Shown here piece after piece: positions 1 through 24,906 of a stretch of 64,000 bases of DNA. The stretch spans positions 71,467,988-71,531,987 of the forward strand of contig OU015503.1 of NCBI GenBank assembly GCA_907164885.2, in the 5' to 3' direction. Each line of letters opens with the position of its first letter. The first letter of the stretch is position 1. The stretch is from Dolomedes plantarius. Taxonomy: Eukaryota; Arthropoda; Arachnida; Araneae; Dolomedidae. The translations under genes were made by a program, and so were the position numbers. The notes beneath the pieces were generated by a model. The model saw nothing but the letters and a program-made list of their open reading frames with translations. It searched no databases and was not told the DNA's origin.

Positions 1-1114
1 CTTAACACTTTCTTTGGGTTCCATTTATATTAAGCTGTAAAATAATTCAATTTAATCCTCGTCGCATACTTCTCACCATGAACTCGGACTTCAGCACAAG
101 GCACGAGGGCTGCCTCAGATGCAGTAGCATGGTCTATTGCACTATCAATTGCCCTATCCATGGAATAGGGGTGCCATTGCCTCGAAAGAGATTGAACCTT
201 TACCTGTTTTTCCCCGGAAGGAATTTTATTTCCCTTCTACCACCCAATGGAAATTCCAGTGGAGGCATTCCCCGATCCGCCCCCTGGGGATGCGCCCTCT
301 AGGGGTTATGGGCTCCCCCGATGGACCTGTAAGTCCATTTCCTTCAACATTGAGGGAAATAGGTGTGCTGACTCGCTGGTCAAGGAAGCACGGAACTTGG
401 TCCAGATCTGTTCCACCATCACACTAGCAGATGTTAACGCAGTGGCCAGCTCCAGATTATCCATCCAGCCATTTTGGTGTTCCAGAACAATTGCTTCTAT
501 AATAGCTAGACTAAGAAATAATCACTTTAAGAGTATAAAAATCCACTCTGGCTGTACAAGATCCTTTATCAACTGTAGAAATTGTCCAGAAACCCACCTT
601 CCTTCAAAACAAATCTTTAACTATCCAGTCATTGTGGATGTCCTTTCCAAACGTGTTTTATCGGCGCAAGAACTCCTCTACAGCTCACAAGACCCCGATC
701 TGGCAGCTGTTGTTTTCCAGGCTTTTGGTTCAACTTAAGACTTTTTTTCTTCTATTCCTAGGTACAACAACAACAACAACTACCGTTGTCATTAAAATAT
801 ATATGAGTTATAAATAGTGAACAAAATTGTAGCGAACGAATTAAAATATCAAATAAAAGTCTAACAATTTAAAAATATTTTTCAAACTGTTGTGGAAGAT
901 TTAAGATTTTCTATTGTATAAACAATGGATTGTAATTTCAGATGTTACAGTTCAATTCTGCACGAAAAATCATTCAGATATGAGAAAAATTCGCCAAAAA
1001 GATATCAGTGTATCTGATAGATATCATATAATGAATACTTTTGCATGTTTGGATGGATAAGTATTAGGGTAATCATTGTTTTCGGTTTAGAGATTATTTG
1101 TCTTTCTTTTACAG
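1..1114 (+). other. intron of the 5'-nucleotidase gene (partial)
   Basis: Everything left of the acceptor at 1111-1114 (ttttacag) should be intron of the 5'-nucleotidase gene whose last two coding exons follow. It holds a LINE 3' fragment (about 343-783) and otherwise AT-rich sequence. No other exon of the gene was recognised here, so the upstream exons lie outside the window. Confidence 0.7.
343..783 (+). pseudogene. Jockey-like LINE fragment: RNase H end, C-terminal tail, (CAA)n 3' end
   Basis: The + frame through 738 begins with the RNase H motif EGNRCADSLVKEARNL. It continues into the cysteine-rich tail typical of arthropod Jockey-like ORF2 proteins: ARLRNNHFKSIK, then CRNCPETHLPSKQIFNYP, ending at a stop at 736-738. 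A run of CAA/ACA repeats follows at about 763-783, the usual 3' end of these elements here. The reverse transcriptase and most of RNase H are absent, so this is a 5'-truncated, dead insertion in the intron. The family name is by resemblance; the tail is the most recognisable part. Confidence 0.7.
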
Positions 1115-1318
1115 GCCTTCGACTGACTTACAACATGTCCCAACCTGCCGGTTCAAGACTTATAGAAGCTTACGCTCGCTGTGCGGACTGCAGAGTGCCT
1201 CAGTATTTACCCCTTGATGACGAAACTGTATATGAGGTGGTGATGAATACTTACATGGCCAAAGGTGGTGATGGCTTTGATGTTATTAAAAAGAATGCCA
1301 TAAGCAACAGAAATACAG
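1115..1318 (+). CDS. 5'-nucleotidase penultimate coding exon
   Basis: The acceptor AG is at 1113-1114 and the donor GT at 1319-1320. The exon enters with one base of a Gly codon supplied upstream and leaves at codon position 1. It carries the GGDGFD loop and the CADCRVP motif of the C-terminal domain. Confidence 0.85.
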
Positions 1319-1988
1319 GTTAGTACCCGATTAAAAGTAAAGTGCGTTACTCTTTACAGTTTTCCTATGAGAATGGCATTTACTTTATCTTTAAAAATTA
1401 GATCTAACTTTGGTACATTATTTCACTTTCTATCATCATTCAGTGAAGTAAACAATTTAAAAGTAGAACGTTAGTAAGTGATCAGGGGGTATGGTTTTGC
1501 TAATTTGGGGAATGCATCAGAAAATGTCGTGTTAGGAGTGTTAAAGTGCGCCGGGTATAGGCCCTCCCTCTTTTAATATTATTTTTTACCGTGAAAGTAT
1601 TGACCTCAAACGTTTAATTAGAAAGAAAATAAATGAAATTTGTTCAATTACAGATGAGTTAGATGTCGACATCATCACAAAATATGCTGCTAAGAATTCT
1701 CCTGTCATCACCGGTCTCGAAAACAGAATTACCATCCTCACTTCGAGAGACGACGAGGATACTAGCAAAGAAGATCAGGAGGATGAGCAACCAGCCCATG
1801 AGGTTCCAGCTGCGTCTGAAACAACTACTTCCAAGACTGATACAGTAGCAACAAAACCTGGGGATGGTAATGTTTTGACAGATGCGACAGCTGGATTTAA
1901 TCGGGTTGGCTCTGAGCTCAGTAAAGCTAGAGTTGATTTGAAGAAACTCCCCGGTGCAATGGAAAAAATGTTGTTTGGTGGTCCATGA
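1115..1988 (+). CDS. 5'-nucleotidase / apyrase family protein, C-terminal two coding exons (partial gene)
   Basis: Ecto-5'-nucleotidase family enzymes hydrolyse extracellular nucleotides; the C-terminal domain carries the substrate-binding residues. Exon 1115-1318 (acceptor ttttacag, donor gttagt) and exon 1654-1988 (acceptor caattacag) join in frame across a codon split 1+2 to give D. The first exon encodes GLRLTYNMSQP, CADCRVPQYLP and MAKGGDGFDVIKKN, matching the CTKCRVPxYxPL and LANGGDGFxMIK blocks of CD73-type enzymes. The second starts DELDVDIITKYAAKNSPV, the helix before the usual domain end. An acidic, Ser/Thr-rich tail follows, ending AMEKMLFGGP and a stop at 1986-1988. No hydrophobic C-terminal segment for a GPI anchor is present, so a secreted form is more likely than a membrane-anchored one (inference). 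Upstream exons with the metal site are outside the window. Confidence 0.88.
1654..1988 (+). CDS. 5'-nucleotidase terminal coding exon
   Basis: The acceptor is caattacag at 1645-1653. The exon completes the conserved domain (NSPVITGLENRITIL) and then adds about 80 residues of acidic and low-complexity tail (DDEDTSKEDQEDEQ) before TGA. The last 20 or so bases, around atgttgtttggtggtcca, and the UTR after the stop resemble the unit of the adjacent satellite. Confidence 0.83.
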
Positions 1989-2039
1989 ATAAGACGAGCA
2001 GAAAACAGCACAAATTTGAATTCTTCTCCTTTAACAAGC

Positions 2040-5000
2040 AGTCCAGGGCAAAAGGTTTTGTTATTTTTTTAATATCCATACATTTTGTAATTTTTTTCAT
2101 CAAATGTATTTTTTAATCTTTATCATTATGCATATAGAAAATATGGTGTTTGGTGTTCCCGGAAAAAGTCCATGAGAAAACAAAAAAAACAAAATAAATT
2201 ATTTCTCGTGAATAATTCATCATCTACTCTAAAGGAGGTTCGAGAGGGGAAAATAAATTATTTTCTTTTATTTCCATACATTTTGTAATCTTTATTTTTT
2301 CAACAAATGTATTTTTTAGATTGAACATTATACACATAAAAAATATGGTGTCTGGTGTTCCTGTAAAAAGATGATGAGAAAACAAAAAAAATTTAATTCT
2401 ATCTGTTGATCATGCTACATCTACACCAAAAAAGGTCCGAGGGAGGGGGGGATTTATTACTCTTTTATTTCAGTATTATATTTTATGTATTCCTGGAAAA
2501 AGACGAGCCGAAAACAAAAAAAAAACATCATTATTTCTCTTGAACACAATTGAATTCTTTCTTTAGGCCACATTTAATCTGGGGGGGACAGATTTTTTTA
2601 ATTTCCATACATTTTGTAATGATTTTTTTTCTACGAATGTATTTTTATATAGATCATTGTTCATGCAAAAAAAATAAGGTGTCTGGTGTTCCCGGAAAAA
2701 GACGATGAGAAAACAAAAAGAAAATGAAATCTTCCTCTTGAATTATACTCTAAATGGGGACCCAATGAGAATTTTTTTTTATTTCAATATAATTTTAAAT
2801 ATTCTTTTTTTCAACAAATGTTTTTTTATATAGAGATCATTATCTTTATAAAAAATAAGGTGTTTTAGTGTTCCCGGAAAAAGACGATGAGAAAACAAAA
2901 AAAAGGAATATTTCACTTGAATACAATTGAATTCTTTCTCTATATCACATCTACTTTGAGGAGTTTCCAGTACAAAAAAAAATTTACTTTTTCTTATTTC
3001 TTTATGTTTTGTAATGATCTTTCTTTTCAACAAATGTATTTTTATATAGAACATTATTCATATAAAAAATAAGGTGTCTGATTTTTCCGGAAAAAGACGA
3101 TGAGAAAACAAAACAAAAGGAATTCTTCCGTTTGAATTATACTCTAAAAGGGATCCGGGAGAGAAAATTTTATTATACTTTTTATTTCCTTGCATTTTGT
3201 AATTATCTTTTTTTCAACAAATGTATTTTTTTATATAGAACATTATACACATAAATAATATGGTGTCTGGTGTTCCTGTAAAAAAAATGATAAGGAAAAA
3301 AAAAAACCTCTGAGTTCTAGTTGTTGAATCATGCTACATCTACATCAAAGAATGGAGGGAAAAATTTATCATTCTATTTATTTCAATATTATTTTTTAGG
3401 TGTTCCCGGAAAAAGACGATGAGAAAACAGAAAAAAAACAGTATTCATTCTCTGGAACACAATTTAATTCTTTCCGTATACCACATTTTCTCTAAAGGGG
3501 GTCCGGGACAGAAAATTTTATTTTTTTATTATTTCCATACATTTTGTAATGATTTTTTTCAACGAGTTCACTTTTATATAGATCATTATTCATATAAAAT
3601 ATAAGGTGTCTGGTGTTTCCGGAAAAAAGACGATGAGAAAACAAAAAAATTATAATCTTCCTCTTGAATTATACTCTAAACGGCGATCGGGAGAGAATTT
3701 TTTTTAATTTCCATATATTTTTAAATAATCTCTTTTTTTCAATAAATGTTTTTTATATAGAGATCATTATTTATATAAAAAAATAAGGTATCTTGGTGTT
3801 CCCGGAAAAAGACGATGAGAAAGCAAAAGAATGGAATTCTTCTTCTTGAATTATTCTCAAAACGGGATCCGGGAGACAAAATTTTACTATATTCTTTATT
3901 TCCTTACATTTTGTAATAACCTTTTTTTTCAACAAATGTATTTTTATATAGAACATTACACACATAAAATTATGGTGTCTGGTGTTCCTATAAAAAGATG
4001 ATAAAAAAAAGCTATGAGTTCTAGTTGTTGAATCATGCTACATCGACATCAAAGAGGGTCCGGGAGGGAAACATTTATCATTCTTTTTATTTCAATATTA
4101 TTTTTTAAATGTTCCCGTAAAAAGACGATGAGAAAACGGAAAAAAACAGTATTCATTCTCTGGAACGCAATTTAATTCCTTCCGTATTCCACATTTGATC
4201 TAAAGGGGTCCGGGACACAAATTATTTTTTTTATTATTATTAATATTATTTCCCTACATTTTGTAATGATTTTTTTCAACGGATGTATTTTTATATAGTT
4301 CATTGTCCATATAAAAAAATAAGGTGTCTGGTGTTCCCGGAAAAAAACGATGAGAAAACAAAAAAAAATCGAATTCTTCTTTTTGAATTATACTCAAAAC
4401 TTGGATCCAGTAGAGAAAATTTTATTGTACTTTTTATTTCCTTACATTTATTAATTATCTTTTTTTTCAACAAATGTATTTTATTATATAGAGATCATTA
4501 TGCATATAAAAAATAAGGTGTCTTAGTATTCCCGGAAAAAGACAATGAGAAAGCAAAAAAAAACAGTATACTTTCCCTTGAACACAATTCTTTCCGCATG
4601 CCATATTTACTCTAAAGGGGGTTAGAGACAAAAAAAAATTTTTTTATTTCCATACATTTTGTAATGATTTTTTTTCGACGAATTTATTTTTATATACATC
4701 ATTATTCATATAAAAGATAAGGTGTCTTGTGTTCCAGGAAAAAGACGATGAGAAAACAAAGATAATAGTATTATTTCTCTTGAACACAGTTGAATTCTTT
4801 CTCTATGCCACATGTACTCTGAGGGGTGTTCAGAACAAAAAAAATTACATTTTTTTATTTCTCTATATTTTGTAATGAATGGTCTTCTTTTCAACAAATG
4901 TATTTTTATATAGAACATATAAAATATAAGGTGTCTGCTGTTTCCGGAAAAAGACGATTAGAAAACAAAAAAAATTGAATTCTTCCTGTTGAATTATACT

Positions 5001-6240
5001 CTAAGCGGGATCCGGGAGAGAATTCTAAAATTCTATTGTATATTTTATTTCCTTACATTTTGTAATGATATTTTTTCAACAAATGTATTTTTATATAGAA
5101 CATTATACACATAAAAAATATAGTAATCGGTGTTCCTGTAAAAAGATAATAAGAAAACAGAAAAAAAAATCTCTGAATTATATTTGTTGAATCATGCTAC
5201 ATCTACGTCAAATAAGGTCCGGGAGGGAAAAAATTATCATTCTTTTTATTTCAATATTATATTTTAGGTATTCCCGGAAAAAGACAATTTGAAAACAGAA
5301 AAAAAATGGTTTTCTTTCTCTTAAGCATAATTTCTTTCCATATGCTACATTTACACTAAAGGGGGACCGGGACAGAAAATTTTATTTTTTTATTATTTCT
5401 ATACATTTTTTAATGATTTTTCCAACGAATGTATTTTTATATAGATCATTGTTCATATAAAAATAAGGTGTCTGGTGTTCCCGGAAAAAGACGATGAGAA
5501 AACAAAAAAATTATAATCTTCCTCTTGAATTATACTCTAAACGACGATCGGGAGAGAATTTTTTTTTATTTCCATATATTTTTAAATAATATCTTTTTTT
5601 CAATAAATGTTTTTTATATAGAGACCATTATTTATATAAAAAATAAGGTGTCTTAGTGTTCCCGGAAAAAGACGATGAGAAAGCAAAAAAAATTGAATTC
5701 TTCTTCTTTAATTATTCTCTAAACGGGATCCGGGAGAGAAAATTTTACTATATTCTTTATTTCCTTACATTTTGTAATAACCTTTTTTTTTCAACAAATG
5801 TATTTTTATTTAGAACATTATACACTTAAAATATAGAGATCATTATTTATATAAAAAAATAAGGTGTCTGGTGTTCCCGGAAAAAGACGATGAGAAAACA
5901 AAAAAAAAATTACAATCTTCCTCTTAAATTATACTCTAAACAGGAACCGGGACAGATTTTTTCTTATTTCCATATTTTTTAAATAATCTTTTTTTTTCAA
6001 CAAATGTTTTATGTTGAGAGATCATTATTCATATAAAAAGTAATGTGTCTTGGTGTTCCCGGAAAAGGACGATGAGAAAACAAAAAAGAATAGTATAATT
6101 TCTCTTGAACTCAATTGAATTCTTTCTCTATGCCACATGTACTCTGAGAGACAAATTTTTTTTTTTTACTTTTATTATTTCCCTATAATTTGTAATGACC
6201 ATATTTTTTTCAACAAATGTATTTTTATATGGAAAACAAA
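2040..6240. repeat. satellite array, about 20 units of 130-215 bp with higher-order structure
   Basis: The landmark gttcccggaaaaagacgatg recurs at about 2151, 2357, 2489, 2687, 2869, 3081, 3269, 3402, 3612, 3798, 3981, 4112, 4330, 4528, 4731, 4939, 5133, 5272, 5477, 5658, 5872 and 6055. Each unit also has a gaattctt segment, a gggatccgggag segment, cattttgtaatg, caacaaatgtattttt and tatatagaacattat. Subtypes recur in blocks (one with cctgtaaaaag and tagttgttgaatcatgc, the next with ggaacacaattt), giving a higher-order repeat of several hundred bp. Short ORFs inside are repeat artefacts. A block equivalent to about 2605-3415 also lies at 48696-49517. Confidence 0.93.
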
Positions 6241-6454
6241 GAGGAAAGGAGGCCACGGTCGTAAAATGCTTGATAAACACTGCTTTAGCAGATGCTCATA
6301 TTTTAGCTCCGTTTTGCCTGGTAGAGTCGAACCGCTTAATGCACAGTTCCGTGACATACACGGGCGACGATTACTTGAAAGAATGTGCAGCTCCGAGAAC
6401 GCCACGGGAACCGCGCTTTTGTGTTCATTCAAATATGTTGTTATGTTGTTACAC
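6241..6454. other. unassigned sequence hosting a hAT MITE
   Basis: This less AT-rich stretch after the satellite resumes at 6880 past the hAT insertion. Open frames exist on both strands, but none resembles a known protein. It may belong to the 3' region of the minus-strand LINE whose recognisable tail lies at 7071-7565. Confidence 0.3.
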
Positions 6455-6871
6455 CAGTGGCGTAGAGAGCGTAACTGGCGCCCGGGGCACGATACCTTTG
6501 TGGCGCCCCCCCCCCCTGAAAAACATATAGTAATATAATATATAGACCCTATATTGGCGCCCTCGATAAACATATAATAACATAATATATAGACCTTATA
6601 TTGGCACTCCCCCCCCGAAAAGCATATAGTAACATAATATATAGACCTTATGTTGGTGCCCTCCCCTAAAAACATATAGTAATATAATATATAGACCTTA
6701 TACTGGGGCCCTCCCCTTAAAAACATATAGTAATATAACATATAGACCTTATATTGACATCCACCTCGAAAACGTATAGTAATATAATATATGGATCTTA
6801 CATTGTCGCCCCTCTGCGAGTGGCGCCCGGGGCATGATAGACCCCCTTGCCCCCCCTTTGCTACGCCACTG
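6455..6871. mobile_element. hAT-type MITE with an internal minisatellite
   Basis: The terminal inverted repeats are cagtggcgtag and ctacgccactg. A perfect 8-bp target duplication tgttacac lies at 6447-6454 and 6872-6879, the hAT signature. The interior (about 6510-6800) is a minisatellite of about 60 bp: aaaacatatagtaatataatatatagacc followed by a C-rich ggcgccctccc spacer, about five or six units. There is no transposase, so the element is non-autonomous. Confidence 0.88.
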
Positions 6872-7070
6872 TGTTACACATGGCCGACTGGAACTAAATC
6901 CATACAAGTCTGGCTACTCACCCAACATTCAAACAATATAAAAACACAGGACAATAAAAAGAAAACCACAAGATACGAAAAAAGAGCGACCAAAAGGCCT
7001 TAAAACCAGTTAAAAAGTTCTAGGATAAAAAGTTAAAAATCCAGAAGCACAATAATTGAAGACCGTGAGA

Positions 7071-7565
7071 TCAGGACATAAGTTCTCTGTCCTTCCGATA
7101 GAGAGCAAACAAATCACCATTCTGCCGTAAGTTAAAGTCTAGTTTCGAGCAAACAAGTAGGTGAGCTCTACTCATATTTTCATTCTCACATAAGGTGCAT
7201 ACGCTGGAACTCACAATCCCTATTTTGGCTAGATGTTCAGCCAGACAGTCGTGCCCTGTTCTTAGTCTAAAATTGGCCACGGTCTCTTTACATGTTTTAT
7301 GACTAAATTTTATCCAGTCATCCCTAAAAAACTCCCAGACTTTTCCCTTGAAAATGGATGATAATTCACTGATATATGACGACATAATCTTGTCTCGAAT
7401 AATTCGCCTAAAGGAGTCAAGAGGGATAGAACATAATCCAGGATATTCTTCTGTCCCTTTTTTGGCCAATAAATCAGCCCTTTCATTACCATCTATGCCT
7501 ACATTTGAAGGTATCCAGTGAAAAGTAATATATTTACCATTTTCGATAAGGAACCTGATTACGTT
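7071..7565 (-). pseudogene. Jockey-like LINE ORF2 C-terminal fragment (RNase H end and tail)
   Basis: Read on the minus strand from about 7565, the frame gives the RNase H block FHWIPSNVGIDGNERADLLA with its HxxPSxxGxxGNExAD signature. It continues through SHKTCKETVANFRLRTGHDC and the zinc-finger-like tail CTLCENENMSRAHLLVC to a stop near 7071. This is the 3' end of a non-LTR retrotransposon; the endonuclease and reverse transcriptase are missing. The frame stays open over about 165 codons, so it is younger than the fragment at 343-783. Sequence toward 7003 is probably its 3' UTR. Confidence 0.8.
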
Positions 7566-7710
7566 TGTGTAACGTTTGATATTAAACTGTTTTCATCCAC
7601 ATATCTTAAGTCCGTTTATGTCACGTTCGATGTTAGATTGCTTTTATTCCAGGAATTCAGATCTGTATGCGTCACGGGAATCTTCATCATTTTGTTTTCT
7701 TATAACTCTA

Positions 7711-8417
7711 CTAGCTGAAAACCCGCACTTCGCTACGGAGTACATTCAAATTAAATACAACTGTCAATGTAAGCAATTAATGCGAAAAAAAATATGGTAC
7801 AATATATGGTACAATATATGTATATGGTACAATAAATGCGAAAAAAATTATAGTACAGTAAATATAGTACAGTTTGAGGAACATATCTTTTACTGTATTT
7901 TAATATTTTTTTGGATAATGTCCATTCGTCTGCCGCATTTGCAAGAAAAAAAAATATTTTTGTTGTCAATTTCGTCGTTATGCACGTGACGATAAATTTA
8001 TTTAAAGTACCAGAAAAAAGAAATCACGTGACCAGCATTTAATAAATTAAATTCTAAAAATTAATCTTTAAAAATTCACCAAAAATCAGAAAATGGAGGT
8101 AAAGATTCGAAAAAGATCTCATTGTAAAGGAATTTTTATGATCTTTCTCGTGATATAAATGTTATAACCCTCCAATTATTATTATTTTAAATGCTAACTT
8201 TAAAAAAGTTACTAAAACAGCTTAAAAATTTAATTTTGAAAAATCTAAAAAGAATTTTACAAAAATATTTCTTAGTGCACCCCTACACTATAAGAAAAAT
8301 CGCCATGCAAAATTTCAGCCCTTTAGATCCAGCAGTTTGATCTGTGAGTTGTATGTCAGTCAGTCAATCAGTCAGTCAGTGAGTCAGTCAGTTACGGAAT
8401 TGTTTTATATATATAGA
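7711..8417 (-). mobile_element. non-autonomous Helitron (family A)
   Basis: In element orientation (minus) it begins TCTATATATATAAAAC and ends in a hairpin ccgta-gcgaag-tgcgg followed by ttttcagCTAG. It sits between A and T with no target duplication, all Helitron hallmarks. Near the 5' end is a degenerate GACT/GTCA repeat (8352-8390). No Rep/helicase ORF is present. Relatives lie at 19987-20706, 39604-40403 and 62200-62861. Confidence 0.85.
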
Positions 8418-9124
8418 TAATAATATATTATTATGGCACTTTGTAAAAACACACCGGTGATTGTTTATTGGCAATTCGATAATTTGAATTTAAATTTTAA
8501 GAAAATATTTTTTCTAAATAAACATAATTATATGCAAGAAAAAAATGTTTTTTTTACCTAAATAAATACAAAAATTGTCCATTAAAGGGTTAAATGCTAT
8601 GATCTTTAAGTGCAACTTTTTCAAAAATCTCTTTTTAAAAAATTTAAGAAAACTTAATCTTTTTCTTTTTGCGAAAGATGCTCATAGCTGTATGTCTTGC
8701 AAAAAACTACCTACTAAACACATCAAAACATGGAAGAACTTCGGGCATTTTATTTAAAAATCTTTCTATATTCCTATACAAAAAAATGAAACATATACAT
8801 TTGTTAATCAGCGTTTTCAAAAATAACGACAGAAAATTTGAGCTTTGCTTAGAAAAGTTATTCAAGATTTGGAAGGTCAACTTGCACGCCGTTTGAAATG
8901 AATAACATGCAATTATAATAAGTTTCGAAACAGAAAGAATTTCAGCCAATGAATTCACTTTCGTTTTATAGAAATATTTATTACACCGCACGATATTTCA
9001 CACTCAAATACAGCTTTATACATTGCTTCATGTTCTTTTTTTCTGACGTTCTGTGGAAAAGAGTTCTGTAGAATTTATGTAATTTGAGGTAAGTATTTCA
9101 TGAATCCACATACTGAGAAGGGTT
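8418..9124. other. 3' flank of cathepsin B copy 1; no gene seen
   Basis: AT-rich sequence downstream of the minus-strand cathepsin gene, probably including its 3' UTR. The part 8440-8886 recurs only in the third partial copy (38400-38805). From 8887 on it also recurs at 45167, so 8887 marks one edge of the large duplication. Confidence 0.6.
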
Positions 9125-22639
<13,515 letters not shown>

Positions 22640-23041
22640 TCTGTGGGAAGAGAAAAGCGTTCTTAAGAAAACAGGTTGTGATAAGCAGTAGAATTTTCTA
22701 CTATACAGTATAATTACATTTCGTAGTAATAAAACTCTAATAATGTTATAGTTTCAAAAACTGACGTAGAAATACTTTTGAAAGACAGTAACCTCGGGAA
22801 TCTTTTCCACTAACCTAAAAGCTGCCAGAAAAGGGTACGCACGGACTTATGTCGAGGCAAATTTAGAACTAAGTTAAATAAGCCAAGGCCTAAGGGCCAC
22901 AAACCCGGGAATTAAAAAATATTTTACCTTGTGTTTTTTTTTAAATTATCTAAAATATATATAAACTAATCATATATAAAATATTTATAAACAATTGTTT
23001 TCGGGTAAACGGTAAAAGGTACATGATTAATGGGTAATCAT

Positions 23042-24573
23042 TAGGGATACGTAAATTTCGGATAAAAAATATCGAAATTTCGCAATAAATAAAAAAAAAT
23101 ACAATATATAAAATTTCGCATTTATTTGCAAAAAAATATATATAATTTCAAAATTTTCGCATTTATTAAAAAAATTACAATTTTACTTACTTTGATAGGT
23201 AAGTATCAAAACTCTTAGTTAAAAGCTAACATTGTAGTAGTCTCCACATAATGTTACTTAAGTCTTTGCCTTCTGCCATTAATTACTATGTTGTACATAC
23301 TAAAATATCTCAGCATCTACTCTGTTAACGGGACTATAGCTGCCTTTGTATAGCTGCCTTTGCAAAGTTAAGGTAGCAGCATTTCGCTGCAATTGAAATC
23401 TGTATAACATCAACAGAAATCATTAGGTTGACTACTTAAGTAGCTGAAATACTCTTGACTTTGTCGCTCAAGAGACGTTCTCAAATCTACTAAATTGCTT
23501 CGCAAAACTTGATAGTTGATTTTTACAGTTAGATTTTTAGGTTCAACTCCGGTACGGGCAAACTGTCCGGGTGAAATTCGGAGCAAATCCGAAGGAGAGT
23601 GATATTTCTCAGTTATAGACCTCGGATAGTCTTAATTAAGCTATTATGTTACTAAATTATTACTATTATTACCTAATTTCGCTTAAAGGGACTCACGACC
23701 CTTAAGCCGAGGAAATAAGACATATTTTCATACTTTTTGACTCTTTATAACTATTTCAATTTACTCCCAATTTTTCCAAATTTTATGTATATGATAAATT
23801 GATATATTTATTTTAATAAAAAAAATTTCAACTCTCAAAATAATTTTTAATAATTTTTTTTTTTTTTAACTGCTCTAGATATGCCTTGTTTTTTAAGTAT
23901 TTTTATTGTATACTGGCTTGCGCGCAGAACTATGAAATTAATTTTACACTTAAATGTATAATTCCTTTTTTTATATTTTAAAATAAATAATTCGAAATAC
24001 AATTGATCATAAAACATTCAGCATTAAAATATTTTTAAATTTTTTTTAAAACTGCTCAAAATATACTTAAAATTTCCTTAAATTTTTGCATTAATTTACC
24101 CCTGAAAACAAACAAAATGTGCAGTGATTGCAATAATTTTAGTTCAGACGCAATAAAATAACATGATTATGCAGTGATAAAAATTTCATGGAATTATGTA
24201 TCATAGTTTTTGAGATATCAGTTTCGGAATGATGCAAAATTACATTTTGAGAAAAATTAGTTTAAAATTTTTCTTACCATAAACTTAATCTGTAATTAAA
24301 TATTTAGAATATCAATATCTCCGGAACTAAGCGGAATATTTTCATGCTGATTGTTTTATTTTGTTCAGAAATGATCAGTCTTTAACATATATTATTTTCA
24401 AAAAATCGAATGTTTTAAAGATTTAAGGGTAATGAGTCCCCTTAAAAAGCCCTTTACCCCCGAGGTTTCGCCGAAGAGTAGTAAAGAAATAATTTTCGCA
24501 TTTATTCGCTCATATCTGCAAATTTCGCATTTATTCGCTTCTACTTCGCAAATACGAAAATTACGTATCCCTA
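23042..24573. mobile_element. hAT-type element, 1.5 kb, non-autonomous
   Basis: The ends tagggatacgtaaatttcg and, reversed, tagggatacgtaattttcg are flanked by a perfect 8-bp duplication gtaatcat (23034-23041 and 24574-24581). Just inside, aatttcgcatttattcgc repeats occur on both sides. No transposase frame was found. It carries a nested element at 23687-24441. Confidence 0.88.
23687..24441. mobile_element. TTAA-target TIR element nested in the hAT element
   Basis: The ends agggactcacgacccttaa and, reversed, ggggactcattacccttaa are flanked by TTAA (23683-23686 and 24442-24445). 755 bp, AT-rich, no coding potential seen. Its ends resemble the GGGGACAGT elements at 31263 and 33421 only in the first bases. 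Confidence 0.82.
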
Positions 24574-24753
24574 GTAATCATAAAGATGGTAAAAATGCAT
24601 ACTTTTCTTATTGCCTTCAAAATCATTTCTATATCTGTTGAATGCATATAAAAAATTATTATAATTTGGGGAGATACATTAATGATGAAAGTATAATCCC
24701 TTAGTATCAGAGAATTAAAAAAAATTGATGAATATAAAAAAAAAATTGCTTAC

Positions 24754-24815
24754 TTGCTTCAGATCAGGTAACCCTTCAAAGAGTGTCGTAGAACCGCTGA
24801 AACCTCCCTTTATAA
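24754..24815 (-). promoter_or_regulatory. candidate cathepsin B copy 1 promoter and non-coding exon 1
   Basis: On the minus strand TATAAAG starts at 24814. About 28 bp downstream is an initiator-like cgacactc (start near 24786), then about 32 nt ending gaagcaa before a consensus donor GTAAGC (24753-24748). Coding exon 1 has a strong acceptor just before its ATG, so a split 5' UTR fits. The whole block is repeated at 32524-32585. This is inference from motif order and spacing; cDNA would settle it. Confidence 0.6.
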
Positions 24816-24906
24816 ACACTATTGCTTATCAAACATTTTATCGTGAATATTTTCAGCTTTGTACCTGGACAAATGACATCGGATCGATAACGCCCCAATA
24901 AAGCAT

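Larger units (their letters stand above)
22640..24753 (-). other. probable 5'UTR intron of cathepsin B copy 1
   Basis: The interval between the candidate donor at 24753 (GTAAGC) and the acceptor cccacag before 22640. It contains the hAT element 23042-24573 with a nested TTAA element. The rest (22641-23033 and 24582-24753) is AT-rich without features. Confidence 0.55.

Noticed and set aside
6175..6741. 188-codon minus-strand frame with repeated YYMFLRGG-like motifs
   Set aside because: Translation of the minisatellite inside the hAT MITE and its flank; no domain, and it crosses the element border.
8352..8400. Short direct repeats (gtcagtcagtcaatcag) as a possible CRISPR or regulatory array
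   Set aside because: A 4-bp microsatellite in the Helitron 5' region; no spacers, and the genome is eukaryotic.
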